A stretch of 64,000 bases of DNA from an uncultured Duncaniella sp. GTDB lineage: Bacteria > Bacteroidota > Bacteroidia > Bacteroidales > Muribaculaceae. The DNA lies in contig CAJTJG010000011.1 of assembly GCA_910576785.1 (NCBI GenBank), positions 1 to 64,000 of the forward strand, written 5' to 3'. Shown one piece after another: positions 43,382 to 51,964 of this stretch. Below the pieces are notes generated by a model. That model ran no database searches. It was not told the origin of the DNA and saw only the letters and a program-made list of their open reading frames with translations. The position numbers were made by a program, and so were the translations under genes. The stretch's first letter is position 1. Every line of letters starts with the position of its first letter.

Positions 43382-44160
43382 AACGTCCCGCCATAACACT
43401 TCTGTTCATCCTCTGCATAGCCACGCTCGTCCATGCCGGATCCCCTCTGGTATCACGTGCCGATTCGGCCTATACGGCCGACAGCTTCAAGGAGGCAGCC
43501 GCTCTATACCGTCAGGCCATAGAGGAGGAGGGGCCATCGGCCAAGCTCTACTACAATCTCGGCAACGCCTGTTACCGCCTCGGCGAGAACGGCAACGCGA
43601 TAATAGCCTATGAGAGGGCCCTGCGTCTGGATCCTACTGACGAGGATGCGAGATTCAACCTCGAGTTTGTGAACTCACGCATCACCGACCGTGCCGGAGA
43701 GCGCGGCACTTTCATTGGCAATGCACTCGACGCCTTCTCGGCCACGATGCTTTCCGATACATGGGCATGGATAGCATTCGCATGCTTCGCCCTCACCCTC
43801 GCCGGTGTGATGCTGTATCTTTTTGTCGGTGATGTCACCCTCAGGAAAGTCGGTTTCTTCGGGGGCATAGTGACATTCCTGATAAGTGGCGTGGCACTGT
43901 TCTTTGCCTCGCGTTCGGCAGCCATAGCCATGTCGGACGATGCCGCGGTCATCACGGCGCCATCCACCATACTCAGCACCGCCCCGCGTCAGCCCCGCGA
44001 CCGTTCGCAGGAGGCCATGCTACTGCATGAAGGCACTAAGGTGACCATACTCGACTCGGTGCGCACCACCACCGACTCCATTCCCTCCACATGGTATGAT
44101 GTCCAGGTCGACAACACTCACCGCGCCTGGATCAACGCCTCGGCCGTTGAAAAAATCTGA
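43378..44160 (+). CDS. batE: BatE, TPR and SH3-like aerotolerance protein
   Basis: This 260-residue protein has a signal peptide (TLLFILCIATLVHAG), TPR units (FKEAAALYRQAIEEEG, then ENGNAIIAYERALRLDPTD), two helices in the middle (TWAWIAFACFALTLAGVMLYL and FFGGIVTFLISGVALFFA) and an SH3-type C terminus (EAMLLHEGTKVTILDS and WYDVQVDNTHRAWIN). It is the last gene of the operon and converges on lepA, with the 30-bp hairpin at 44184 between them. Confidence 0.9.
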   Translation: MKRPAITLLFILCIATLVHAGSPLVSRADSAYTADSFKEAAALYRQAIEEEGPSAKLYYNLGNACYRLGENGNAIIAYERALRLDPTDEDARFNLEFVNSRITDRAGERGTFIGNALDAFSATMLSDTWAWIAFACFALTLAGVMLYLFVGDVTLRKVGFFGGIVTFLISGVALFFASRSAAIAMSDDAAVITAPSTILSTAPRQPRDRSQEAMLLHEGTKVTILDSVRTTTDSIPSTWYDVQVDNTHRAWINASAVEKI

Positions 44161-44183
44161 ACCGAAGGCACAGTATCAAAACA

Positions 44184-44246
44184 ACAGAAGGATACAGAAG
44201 TCCCTGTAATGCGGAACGCATTACAGGGACTTCTGTATCCTTCTGT
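44184..44246. terminator. Perfect 30-bp hairpin between batE and lepA
   Basis: Arms 44184-44213 and 44217-44246 are exact reverse complements with loop GAA. The inner 15 bp (AGTCCCTGTAATGCG) correspond to the 21641 hairpin core with two positions changed, each with a matching change in the opposite arm. Its loop is the reverse complement of the other loop (TTC). It lies between convergent genes. Confidence 0.85.
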
Positions 44247-44257
44247 CTCTTGTCCTT

Positions 44258-46045
44258 TTAGTCGAGTTTCAGAACGGCGAGGAATGCTTTCTGGGGCACC
44301 TCCACCGAGCCGATCTGCTTCATGCGTTTCTTACCCTTCTTCTGTTTCTCGAGCAGTTTGCGCTTGCGCGATATGTCACCGCCGTAACATTTGGCTGTCA
44401 CATCCTTGCGCACGGCCTTGATGGTCTCGCGGGCTATGATCTTGGCGCCGATGGCTGCCTGGATGGCGATGTCGAATTGCTGACGGGGGATAAGCTCCTT
44501 GAGTTTCTCGCACATGCGGCGGCCGAATGTCACGGCATTGTCCACATGAGTGAGGGTCGACAGTGCGTCCACACTCTCACCGTTGAGCAGTATGTCGAGC
44601 TTTACAAGCTTCGACTCGCGGAAATCGTGGAGATGGTAGTCAAACGAGGCATATCCCTTGGATATACTCTTGAGCTTGTCGTAGAAGTCTATCACGATCT
44701 CACCCAGAGGCATGTCGAAGATCATCTCCATACGGTTGCCGGAGATATACTCCTGCTTCACAAGCTCACCGCGCTTGGAGAGACACAGCGTCATGATGGG
44801 GCCGATGAAGTCGGCGGCAGTGATCACCGACGCACGGATGTAAGGCTCCTCGATGCGGTCGATGAGCGTAGGATCGGGAAGACCGGAGGGATTGTGGACC
44901 TCGGTCATCTCCCCATGCTTGTCGTAGACGCGGTAGCTTACGTTGGGGACTGTCGTGATGACATCCATGTCAAACTCGCGGCCCAGGCGCTCCTGTATGA
45001 TCTCCATGTGGAGCAGACCCAGGAAGCCGCATCGGAAACCGAAGCCGAGGGCCATCGACGACTCGGGCTGGAACGTGAGCGATGCGTCATTGAGCTGAAG
45101 TTTCTCGAGCGATGTGCGGAGATTCTCGAAGTCCTCGGTCTCGATGGGATACACTCCGGCAAACACCATCGGCTTCACCTCCTCGAATCCATCTATGGCA
45201 TGTTCGCATGGGCGGTTGACATGGGTGATGGTGTCGCCCACCTTGACCTCGCGCGAGGTCTTGATGCCTGATATGATATAGCCTACATTGCCTGCCGACA
45301 GAGTGTCGCACGGCTGCATGTCGAGTTTGAGCACACCGATCTCATCAGCGTTATACTCCTTGCCTGTGGCCACGAACTTCACGAAGTCATTCTTGCGTAT
45401 CGAACCGTTGACTATCTTGAAGTATGCTATGATGCCGCGGAAAGGATTGAACACCGAGTCGAAGATCAATGCCTGCAGCGGAGCCTCCGGGTCGCCTTCG
45501 GGCGCGGGAATGCGCTCCACGATGGCACGCAGAATTTCGGGCACACCCACACCGGTCTTGCCGCTGGCGCGTATCACCTCCGATGGATCACATCCGAGCA
45601 GATCCACTATCTGATCCTCCACCTCATCGGGCTTGGCGCTGTCAAGATCCACCTTATTGATCACCGGAATGATCTCGAGATCATTGTCGATGGCCATATA
45701 GAGATTGGATATCGTCTGTGCCTGTATGCCCTGCGAGGCATCGACGATCAGCAGAGCGCCTTCGCAGGCAGCTATGGAGCGCGATACCTCATAGGAGAAG
45801 TCTACGTGTCCCGGAGTGTCGATGAGATTGAGCGTATAGTCCTCGCCATCGAGATGAAAGTTCATCTGTATGGCGTGACTCTTGATCGTGATGCCACGCT
45901 CTCGCTCAAGATCCATATCGTCAAGCACCTGGGCTTGCAGATCCTTGCCGGCCACGGTGTTGGTATACTCAAGCAGTCGGTCGGCAAGGGTGCTCTTGCC
46001 GTGATCGATGTGCGCTATGATGCAAAAGTTGCGGATTCGTTTCAT
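44258..46045 (-). CDS. lepA: Elongation factor 4 (LepA)
   Basis: This 595-residue translational GTPase back-translocates or helps assembly of ribosomes. The start MKRIRNFCIIAHIDHGKST at 46045 directly carries the G1 motif AHIDHGKS; the upstream in-frame part holds a promoter. The GTPase domain also shows DTPGHVDFS (G3) and NKVDLDSA (G4). LepA-specific C-terminal motifs are GADVIARE-like AKIIARETIKAVRKDVTAKCYGGDIS (read in part) and KRKLLEKQKKGKKRMKQIG. Length matches the family (about 595-605). Confidence 0.97.
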   Translation of the reverse strand: MKRIRNFCIIAHIDHGKSTLADRLLEYTNTVAGKDLQAQVLDDMDLERERGITIKSHAIQMNFHLDGEDYTLNLIDTPGHVDFSYEVSRSIAACEGALLIVDASQGIQAQTISNLYMAIDNDLEIIPVINKVDLDSAKPDEVEDQIVDLLGCDPSEVIRASGKTGVGVPEILRAIVERIPAPEGDPEAPLQALIFDSVFNPFRGIIAYFKIVNGSIRKNDFVKFVATGKEYNADEIGVLKLDMQPCDTLSAGNVGYIISGIKTSREVKVGDTITHVNRPCEHAIDGFEEVKPMVFAGVYPIETEDFENLRTSLEKLQLNDASLTFQPESSMALGFGFRCGFLGLLHMEIIQERLGREFDMDVITTVPNVSYRVYDKHGEMTEVHNPSGLPDPTLIDRIEEPYIRASVITAADFIGPIMTLCLSKRGELVKQEYISGNRMEMIFDMPLGEIVIDFYDKLKSISKGYASFDYHLHDFRESKLVKLDILLNGESVDALSTLTHVDNAVTFGRRMCEKLKELIPRQQFDIAIQAAIGAKIIARETIKAVRKDVTAKCYGGDISRKRKLLEKQKKGKKRMKQIGSVEVPQKAFLAVLKLD

Positions 46046-46053
46046 ATCAGGTG

Positions 46054-46061
46054 CAAAAATA
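46054..46061 (-). promoter_or_regulatory. Promoter -7 box for lepA
   Basis: The minus strand reads TATTTTTG, 8 nt before the lepA ATG, implying an almost leaderless transcript. It supports the start at 46045. Confidence 0.45.
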
Positions 46062-46109
46062 ATAAAAATCCCGCTATTTAAAAAATCTATGAATTTCTTA
46101 GTCCGAAAA

Positions 46110-46141
46110 TTTGGAGATCTCAAAAATTATCCCTACCTTTG
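46110..46141 (+). promoter_or_regulatory. Promoter for tRNA-His
   Basis: TTTG (46110-46113), a 20-nt spacer and TACCTTTG (46134-46141) form a consensus Bacteroidetes promoter ending 19 nt before the tRNA. Confidence 0.78.
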
Positions 46142-46160
46142 CAGCGCAAAACCAAAAGAT

Positions 46161-46238
<78 letters not shown>

Positions 46239-46249
46239 ACCATCATTCA

Positions 46250-46288
46250 GAGATCGGGTTTCCGTGAGGAAGTCCGATCTCATTTTTT
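46250..46288 (+). terminator. Terminator of tRNA-His
   Basis: GAGATCGG (46250-46257) pairs with CCGATCTC (46274-46281), followed by a T run. The stretch 46289-46380 after it holds nothing I recognise. Confidence 0.75.
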
Positions 46289-46381
46289 CATATGACCTGA
46301 TCCTTCATAATGGATGGCGGCGTTTCAAAGACTTAGCGAAAAATGTTTCCGAAGGAAACCCTAATCAGATGTAAGGATAAG

Positions 46382-46484
46382 GATACAGAATGACGAAGAA
46401 AGGACAAAAGCGACAGATGTAATTGATTTATGTACAGTTAATTATATTTTTGTCACTTTTGTCCTTTCTTCGTCATTCTGTATC
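46382..46484. terminator. 34-nt-arm hairpin between tRNA-His and the asparaginase gene
   Basis: Arms 46382-46415 and 46451-46484 pair with one C-A mismatch (a G-U pair in the other strand) around a 35-nt AT-rich loop. The words GATACAGAA, GGACAAAAG and the trailing TCTGTCAATTATGACAAAG (46486-46504) are shared with the elements at 25224 and at the window start. It faces the asparaginase 3' end at 46525. Confidence 0.8.
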
Positions 46485-46524
46485 TTTCTGTCAATTATGA
46501 CAAAGCCTCGTCAATTATAATGGA

Positions 46525-47562
46525 TCATAGTGTCACCTCTCCGCACAGGTTGACGTCGAAGCGGCTCTTGACCGCCGCCGGCGAGAGGCCGAGACCGAAC
46601 AGATACATCAGCTTGGTGATGGCGGCCTCGGAGGTCATGTCGCGTCCGGATATCACACCGCAGCGGGTTAGGGTCTCGCCCGATTCATAGCGGCCGGCAT
46701 GGACGCCGCCGTTGACGCATTGGGTGACGTTCACTATCACCACTCCCGATTCAACCGTGCGGCGTATCTCGTCGAGAAACCATGGCGACGTCGGGGCATT
46801 GCCGGCGCCGTAGCTGCGCAGCACTATTCCCTTGATGCCGGGCGTGGACAGAAGATGGTGCAGTATCGGCTGGGTCATGCCCGGATGGAGCTCGATAAAC
46901 ATCACCGCGCGGTCCATATTGGTATTGATGTGGAGCGGACGGCGCTCGTTGGGGCGACGCAGATTCTCCTCTGTGAAGTGGATGCCGAGACCTATCTTTG
47001 CGAGTTTGGGATAATTGTTGCTCTTGAACGCGTTGAAGTTGTCGGCGCTCATCTTGGTGGAGCGGTTGCCGCGCCACAGATAGTTCTCGAACAGTATGGC
47101 TACCTCCTGCACCATCGGATTGCCGCGGCTGTCGGTGGCGGCGGCTATCTGGAGCGCGGTGATAAGATTCTCCTCTCCGTCGGTCCTGACCTCGCCGATG
47201 GGGAGCTGCGAGCCGGTGATGATGACAGGTTTGTCAAGATGGGCGAGCATGAACGACAGCGCCGAGGCGGTATAGGCCATGGTGTCGGTGCCGTGGAGCA
47301 CCACAAACCCGTCATAGCTGTCATAGTTGTCGGCGATAGCCATGGCGATATCCCTCCACCCGTCGGGATCCATGTCGCTGGAGTCGATGGGGGTGAACTG
47401 GATATTGTCAATGCGATACTCAAGCATCTTGATCTTTGGCACATTGTCTATGAGGTGGGTGAAGTCGAATGGCTGCAACGTACGCGTCACAGGGTTCTCG
47501 ATCATACCTATAGTGCCGCCCGTGTAGATGATAAGTATATGCGGACGATGTGTTCTTGTCAT
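46525..47562 (-). CDS. Type I asparaginase
   Basis: This 345-residue cytoplasmic enzyme hydrolyses L-asparagine to aspartate and ammonia. The start MTRTHRPHILIIYTGGTIG at 47562 is preferred; a longer frame adds Ser/Thr/Pro residues without family character. Active-site motifs are TGGTIGM (Thr14) and HGTDTMAYTAS (Thr92 and Asp93), followed by ITGSQLPIGE. No signal peptide supports type I (AnsA-like) rather than periplasmic type II. It is 43 nt downstream of metG on the same strand. Confidence 0.92.
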   Translation of the reverse strand: MTRTHRPHILIIYTGGTIGMIENPVTRTLQPFDFTHLIDNVPKIKMLEYRIDNIQFTPIDSSDMDPDGWRDIAMAIADNYDSYDGFVVLHGTDTMAYTASALSFMLAHLDKPVIITGSQLPIGEVRTDGEENLITALQIAAATDSRGNPMVQEVAILFENYLWRGNRSTKMSADNFNAFKSNNYPKLAKIGLGIHFTEENLRRPNERRPLHINTNMDRAVMFIELHPGMTQPILHHLLSTPGIKGIVLRSYGAGNAPTSPWFLDEIRRTVESGVVIVNVTQCVNGGVHAGRYESGETLTRCGVISGRDMTSEAAITKLMYLFGLGLSPAAVKSRFDVNLCGEVTL

Positions 47563-47605
47563 GGCGGGAGTAGTGGGGGAGGATGGTTGGGTTGTGTGGG
47601 TAATG

Positions 47606-49648
47606 TCAGCCGATTTTCGCACCGGGGGCCACCGGCGATGACGGCGACAGCAGCACTATGGAGCCGTCGGAGTTTACTGCCGAGAGGATCATGCCCTGCG
47701 ACACGATGCCCTTGAGCTTGCGCGGTGGCAGATTGGCTATGAAGCATACCTGACGGCCTACGAGTTCCTCGGGCTTGTAATATTTGGCAATGCCCGACAC
47801 GATGGTGCGTTTCTCCATGCCGTCGTCGATGAGGAAGCGGAGCAACTTGTCGGCCTTGGGCACTTTCTCGCATTCCACTACGGTGCCTACGCGCATGTCG
47901 CTGAGCATGAATGTGTCGAAGTCCACATCCTTGGCCTGGGGTTCGGGGCGCCATGCGGCAGCCTCGTTGGCCTTCTTGCTCTCCTCGAGGCGGTGTATCT
48001 GGGCCTGGATCTGGTCGTCCTCCACCTTGTCAAACAGTAGCACGGCCTCGCCTATCTGCGATCCGGCGGCTATGAGGTCAAGGCTTCCGGCCATATCCCA
48101 TGATAGCTGTCCCATGCCGAGCATTCCGGCAAGCTTGCCGCTCATGAACGGGGTGAAGGGCTCGAATACCACGGCGAGGTTGGCGCAGAGCTGCAGCGCT
48201 GTGTTGAGGATCGTCTTCACGCGCTCCGGATCGGTCTTGGCGAGTTTCCAGGGTTCGGTCTCCTGGAGATACCTGTTGCCGAGGCGGGCTATCTCCATGG
48301 CCTGCTTGAGGGCTTCGCGGAAATGGAATGTCTCGAGGGCCTCGGTGAGAGCCTTGACAGTGGCTGTGAGATCGGCTTCAAGCTGCTTCTCCACGGGCTG
48401 GAGCTCGCCGGCGGCCGGGACGGTGCCTCCGAAATATTTGTGGGTGAGCACTACGGCGCGGTTCACGAAGTTGCCGAGTATGGCCACGAGCTCATTGTTG
48501 TTGCGTGCCTGGAAGTCTGCCCAGGTGAAGTCATTGTCCTTGGTCTCGGGAGCGTTGGCTGTGAGCACGTAGCGCAGCACGTCCTGCTTGCCGGGGAAGT
48601 CCTGGAGATATTCGTGGAGCCACACGGCCCAGTTGCGTGAGGTGGATATCTTGTCACCCTCCAGATTGAGAAACTCGTTGGCGGGCACATTGTCCGGTAG
48701 CTGGAAGTTGTCGCCGTAGGCCATGAGCATGGCCGGGAACACGATGCAGTGGAACACGATGTTGTCCTTGCCTATGAAGTTCACCACACGTGTCTCCGGA
48801 TCCTTCCACCACTTCTCCCACGAGTCGGGAAGTATCTCCTTCGTGTTCGAGATATAGCCTATCGGTGCGTCAAACCATACGTAGAGCACCTTGCCTTCGG
48901 CACCTTCCACGGGCACCGGCACTCCCCACGAGAGGTCGCGGCTCACGGCGCGAGGCTGCAGTCCGGCGTCGAGCCATGACTTGCACTGGCCGTAGACGTT
49001 GGTCTTCCATTCCTTGTGTCCCTCGAGGATCCACTCCCTCAGGCGTCCCTCCCACTTGTCGAGGGGGAGATACCAGTGGGTGGTCTCCTTCATCTTCACC
49101 GGCTCGCCTGTGAGGGCCGAGCGGGGATTGATCAGGTCGGTGACATTGAGCGACGATCCGCAGGCTTCGCACTGGTCGCCATAGGCATTCTCATTGCCAC
49201 AGCGCGGGCAGGTGCCCAGCACATAGCGGTCGGCCAGAAACTCTCCTCCCTTCTCGTCGTAGGGCTGGAGGGCGGTCTTCTGTATGAATTCACCCTTGTC
49301 GTAGAGGTGACGGAAGAACTCGGAGGCTGTCTGGTGGTGCAGGTCGGAAGTGGTGCGTGAATACACGTCAAACGATACCCCCAGCTCGCCGAGCGACTCT
49401 TTGATGATGGCGTGATAGCGGTCCACGACCTCCTGGGGTGTGATACCCTCCTTGCGCGCACGCAGGGTGATGGGCACACCGTGCTCATCACTGCCTCCTA
49501 CCATCACCACATCCTCGCCGCGCAGGCGCAGGAAGCGGGCATAGATGTCGGCTGGTACATACACTCCGGCCAGGTGTCCGATATGGACGGGGCCGTTGGC
49601 ATAGGGGAGAGCGGTGGTTATGAGGGTACGTTTGAATTTCTTTTCCAT
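47606..49648 (-). CDS. metG: Methionine--tRNA ligase
   Basis: This 680-residue class I synthetase charges initiator and elongator tRNA-Met. Motifs: PYANGPVHIGHLAGVYVPAD (HIGH), a zinc knuckle CPRCGNENAYGDQCEACG, KISTSRNWAV (KMSKS-like), and a C-terminal Trbp111/EMAP-type tRNA-binding domain (SDMRVGTVVECEKVPKADKL). The length with this extra domain is normal for the family (about 670-690). The promoter at 49681 precedes it. Confidence 0.97.
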   Translation of the reverse strand: MEKKFKRTLITTALPYANGPVHIGHLAGVYVPADIYARFLRLRGEDVVMVGGSDEHGVPITLRARKEGITPQEVVDRYHAIIKESLGELGVSFDVYSRTTSDLHHQTASEFFRHLYDKGEFIQKTALQPYDEKGGEFLADRYVLGTCPRCGNENAYGDQCEACGSSLNVTDLINPRSALTGEPVKMKETTHWYLPLDKWEGRLREWILEGHKEWKTNVYGQCKSWLDAGLQPRAVSRDLSWGVPVPVEGAEGKVLYVWFDAPIGYISNTKEILPDSWEKWWKDPETRVVNFIGKDNIVFHCIVFPAMLMAYGDNFQLPDNVPANEFLNLEGDKISTSRNWAVWLHEYLQDFPGKQDVLRYVLTANAPETKDNDFTWADFQARNNNELVAILGNFVNRAVVLTHKYFGGTVPAAGELQPVEKQLEADLTATVKALTEALETFHFREALKQAMEIARLGNRYLQETEPWKLAKTDPERVKTILNTALQLCANLAVVFEPFTPFMSGKLAGMLGMGQLSWDMAGSLDLIAAGSQIGEAVLLFDKVEDDQIQAQIHRLEESKKANEAAAWRPEPQAKDVDFDTFMLSDMRVGTVVECEKVPKADKLLRFLIDDGMEKRTIVSGIAKYYKPEELVGRQVCFIANLPPRKLKGIVSQGMILSAVNSDGSIVLLSPSSPVAPGAKIG

Positions 49649-49680
49649 TGTATAGTCTGAAAACTGTCGGTTTTAAAGTG

Positions 49681-49711
49681 CAAAGATACTTTTTACCCCG
49701 CACATATCAAA
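49681..49711 (-). promoter_or_regulatory. Promoter for metG
   Basis: The minus strand shows TTTG (49708-49711), a 19-nt spacer and TATCTTTG (49681-49688), 32 nt before the metG ATG. Confidence 0.72.
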
Positions 49712-49712
49712 G

Positions 49713-49745
49713 CGAAACCGCCAAAAACGTGTTCCGGCGGTTTCG
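49713..49745 (-). terminator. Possible terminator after glgB, abutting the metG promoter
   Basis: CGAAACCGCC (49713-49722) pairs perfectly with GGCGGTTTCG (49736-49745), loop 13 nt. It lies 38 nt past the glgB stop and 1 nt from the metG -33 box. There is no T run, so termination strength is uncertain. Confidence 0.5.
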
Positions 49746-49783
49746 ATGATATGCTTTATGAAGATTGGGTCAGGACCCTGCTG

Positions 49784-51832
49784 TCACTTCTTGCCCTTGG
49801 CGGTTTTCTTGGCCGGCATGGCTCGCTTCAGGCGCAGCACCTGGGCCGAGCGCGGGGGCAGGTAGAGTTTGAGCCATTCGCGTCCGCAGGGAGCGAAGAG
49901 GGGATCGTTGATGGTGAGATGGGTCACGCTCTCGTCGATGTTGCCGTATCCTCCGAAGGCAGGATTGTCGGTGGAGAGTATCACCTCATATTCTCCCGCC
50001 GGGGCGAGGATGCCGTAGCCGGTGAAGGCCTTGATGGGGTTGAAGTTGAACACGAACACAAGGTCGCCGCGCATGTAGGCGAGCACCTGGTCGTCATCCT
50101 TCTCCCACAGTTTCACAACCGGGAGTGCCTGGAAGTTGTAGACGCCCGATATGGTGTGGATCATGGCGTTGTCGAAGTCGTTGAGCATCTCGTATTTCAG
50201 CTCCTTGCGGTCCACGAGGTCCCACTGGCGGCGGGCATATTTGTAGCTCCAGCCGTTGCCTTCGCGCGGGAAGTCTATCCACTCGGGATGGCCGAACTCG
50301 TTGCCCATGAAGTTGAGATATCCGCCGTTGATGGTCGATGCGGTGACGAGGCGTATCATCTTGTGGAGCGCCATGCCGCGGGCCACGGTCATATTGTCGT
50401 CATCCTTCATCATGTGCCAGTACATCTCTTTGTCGATGAGGCGGAATATCACTGTCTTGTCACCAACCAGTGCCTGGTCGTGGCTTTCCACATACGATAT
50501 GGTCTTCTCATCGGCGCGGCGGTTGGTGAGCTCCCAGAAGATGGAGGTGGGTTTCCACTCCTCGTCCTTACGCTCCTTGAGGGTCTTGATCCAGTAGTCG
50601 GGTATACCCATGGCCATGCGGTAGTCAAAGCCCATGCCGCCATCCTTGACGGGAACAGCGAGACCCGGCATGCCGCTCATCTCCTCGGCTATGCTTATGG
50701 CCGAGGGGTTGATCTCGTGGATGAGTTTGTTGGCGAGGGTGAGATAGGTGATGGCGTTGACATCCTGGCCGCCGTTATAGTAGTCGTCGTAGCTGCCGAA
50801 CGCCTGCCCGAGGCCATGGTTGTAGTAGAGCATCGAGGTGACGCCGTCGAAGCGGAAACCGTCGAAACGGAACTCCTGGAGCCAGTATTTGCAGTTGGAG
50901 AGCAGGAAGTTTATCACGTCGTTCTTGCCGTAGTCGAAGCACAGGGAGTCCCATGCGGGATGCTCGCGGCGGCTGTCGCCGTAGAAGTACTGGTTGTAGC
51001 TTCCGTCAAGACGTCCCAGGCCCTCCACCTCGTTCTTCACAGCGTGGCTGTGCACTATGTCCATGATGACGGCTATGCCCAGCTCGTGGGCGCGGTCAAT
51101 GAGGCTCTTCAGCTCCTCGGGGGTGCCGAAACGGCTCGAGGGTGCGTAGAAGCTCGACACGTGGTAGCCGAACGATCCGTAGTAGGGATGTTCCTGTATG
51201 GCCATGATCTGTATGGCGTTGTAGCCGTCCTTGGCAATGCGGGGGAGGATAAGGTCGCGGAATTCCGTATAGGTGCCTATCCCTTCCTTCTCCTGAGCCA
51301 TGCCGATGTGGCACTCGTAGATGAGCAGCGGACGGGTGTCCGGACGGAATTTCTTCACTTTCCATTTGTATGGCTCCGGGTTCCACACCTGGGCGGAGAA
51401 CAGATGGGTCTGCTCGTCCTGCACCACGCGGGTGGCATAGGCGGGTATGCGCTCGCCTCTACCTCCGTCCCAGCTCACGATCATCTTGTAGAGATCGCCG
51501 TGCTTCATGGATTCGGGTTTCAGCTTCAGCTCCCACACGCCGTTCTCTTTGGGCTTGAGGGCATATTTCTTCAACTCTTTCCACTTCGAGAAGTCGCCTA
51601 TGAGGGTTATGCCGGTGGCGTTGGGCGCCCATTCGCGGAACACCCATCCTCCGTCGGCGGTGCGGTGAAGGCCGAAATAGTTATGGGCGTTGGCAAATGA
51701 TTCGAGTTTGCCGCCCGGGCCGCACAGTTCTGCCTCTTTGTTGACGGCGTCGTTGTGACGTCCTGTGATGGCTTCGGCATACGGCTCGAGCCAGGGATCG
51801 TTCTTGAGGATGTTGAGAGTTTTTTTCTTCAT
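49784..51832 (-). CDS. glgB: 1,4-alpha-glucan branching enzyme
   Basis: This 682-residue GH13 enzyme makes alpha-1,6 branches in glycogen. A CBM48-like N-terminal domain (DGGWVFREWAPNATGITLIGDF) precedes the barrel, with nucleophile Asp329 (GFRFDGVTSM), acid/base Glu383 (IAEEMSGMPG) and Asp452 (ESHDQALVGD). The overall form resembles the eukaryotic GBE1-like branching enzymes carried by many Bacteroidetes, not the longer bacterial GlgB. No glgA or glgC is adjacent. Confidence 0.93.
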   Translation of the reverse strand: MKKKTLNILKNDPWLEPYAEAITGRHNDAVNKEAELCGPGGKLESFANAHNYFGLHRTADGGWVFREWAPNATGITLIGDFSKWKELKKYALKPKENGVWELKLKPESMKHGDLYKMIVSWDGGRGERIPAYATRVVQDEQTHLFSAQVWNPEPYKWKVKKFRPDTRPLLIYECHIGMAQEKEGIGTYTEFRDLILPRIAKDGYNAIQIMAIQEHPYYGSFGYHVSSFYAPSSRFGTPEELKSLIDRAHELGIAVIMDIVHSHAVKNEVEGLGRLDGSYNQYFYGDSRREHPAWDSLCFDYGKNDVINFLLSNCKYWLQEFRFDGFRFDGVTSMLYYNHGLGQAFGSYDDYYNGGQDVNAITYLTLANKLIHEINPSAISIAEEMSGMPGLAVPVKDGGMGFDYRMAMGIPDYWIKTLKERKDEEWKPTSIFWELTNRRADEKTISYVESHDQALVGDKTVIFRLIDKEMYWHMMKDDDNMTVARGMALHKMIRLVTASTINGGYLNFMGNEFGHPEWIDFPREGNGWSYKYARRQWDLVDRKELKYEMLNDFDNAMIHTISGVYNFQALPVVKLWEKDDDQVLAYMRGDLVFVFNFNPIKAFTGYGILAPAGEYEVILSTDNPAFGGYGNIDESVTHLTINDPLFAPCGREWLKLYLPPRSAQVLRLKRAMPAKKTAKGKK

Positions 51833-51859
51833 TGGAAATGATGATTATGTATTCTGATA

Positions 51860-51867
51860 CAAACATA
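51860..51867 (-). promoter_or_regulatory. Promoter -7 box for glgB
   Basis: The minus strand reads TATGTTTG, 27 nt before the glgB ATG, with CTTG at 51888-51891 as a near -33 box at 20-nt spacing. Confidence 0.5.
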
Positions 51868-51964
51868 CTCATTTCCCGTGGGAAAAACAAGCCGCTTTCA
51901 GCTAAAACACATTAAATATGCCACGATATACTCATATTTGCACGATATGTGCCCCAAGGGTGCA

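Noticed and set aside
49751..51700. 649-codon open frame on the plus strand inside glgB
   Set aside because: It mirrors glgB codons on the opposite strand, has His/Val/Gly-rich shadow composition and no recognisable domain.
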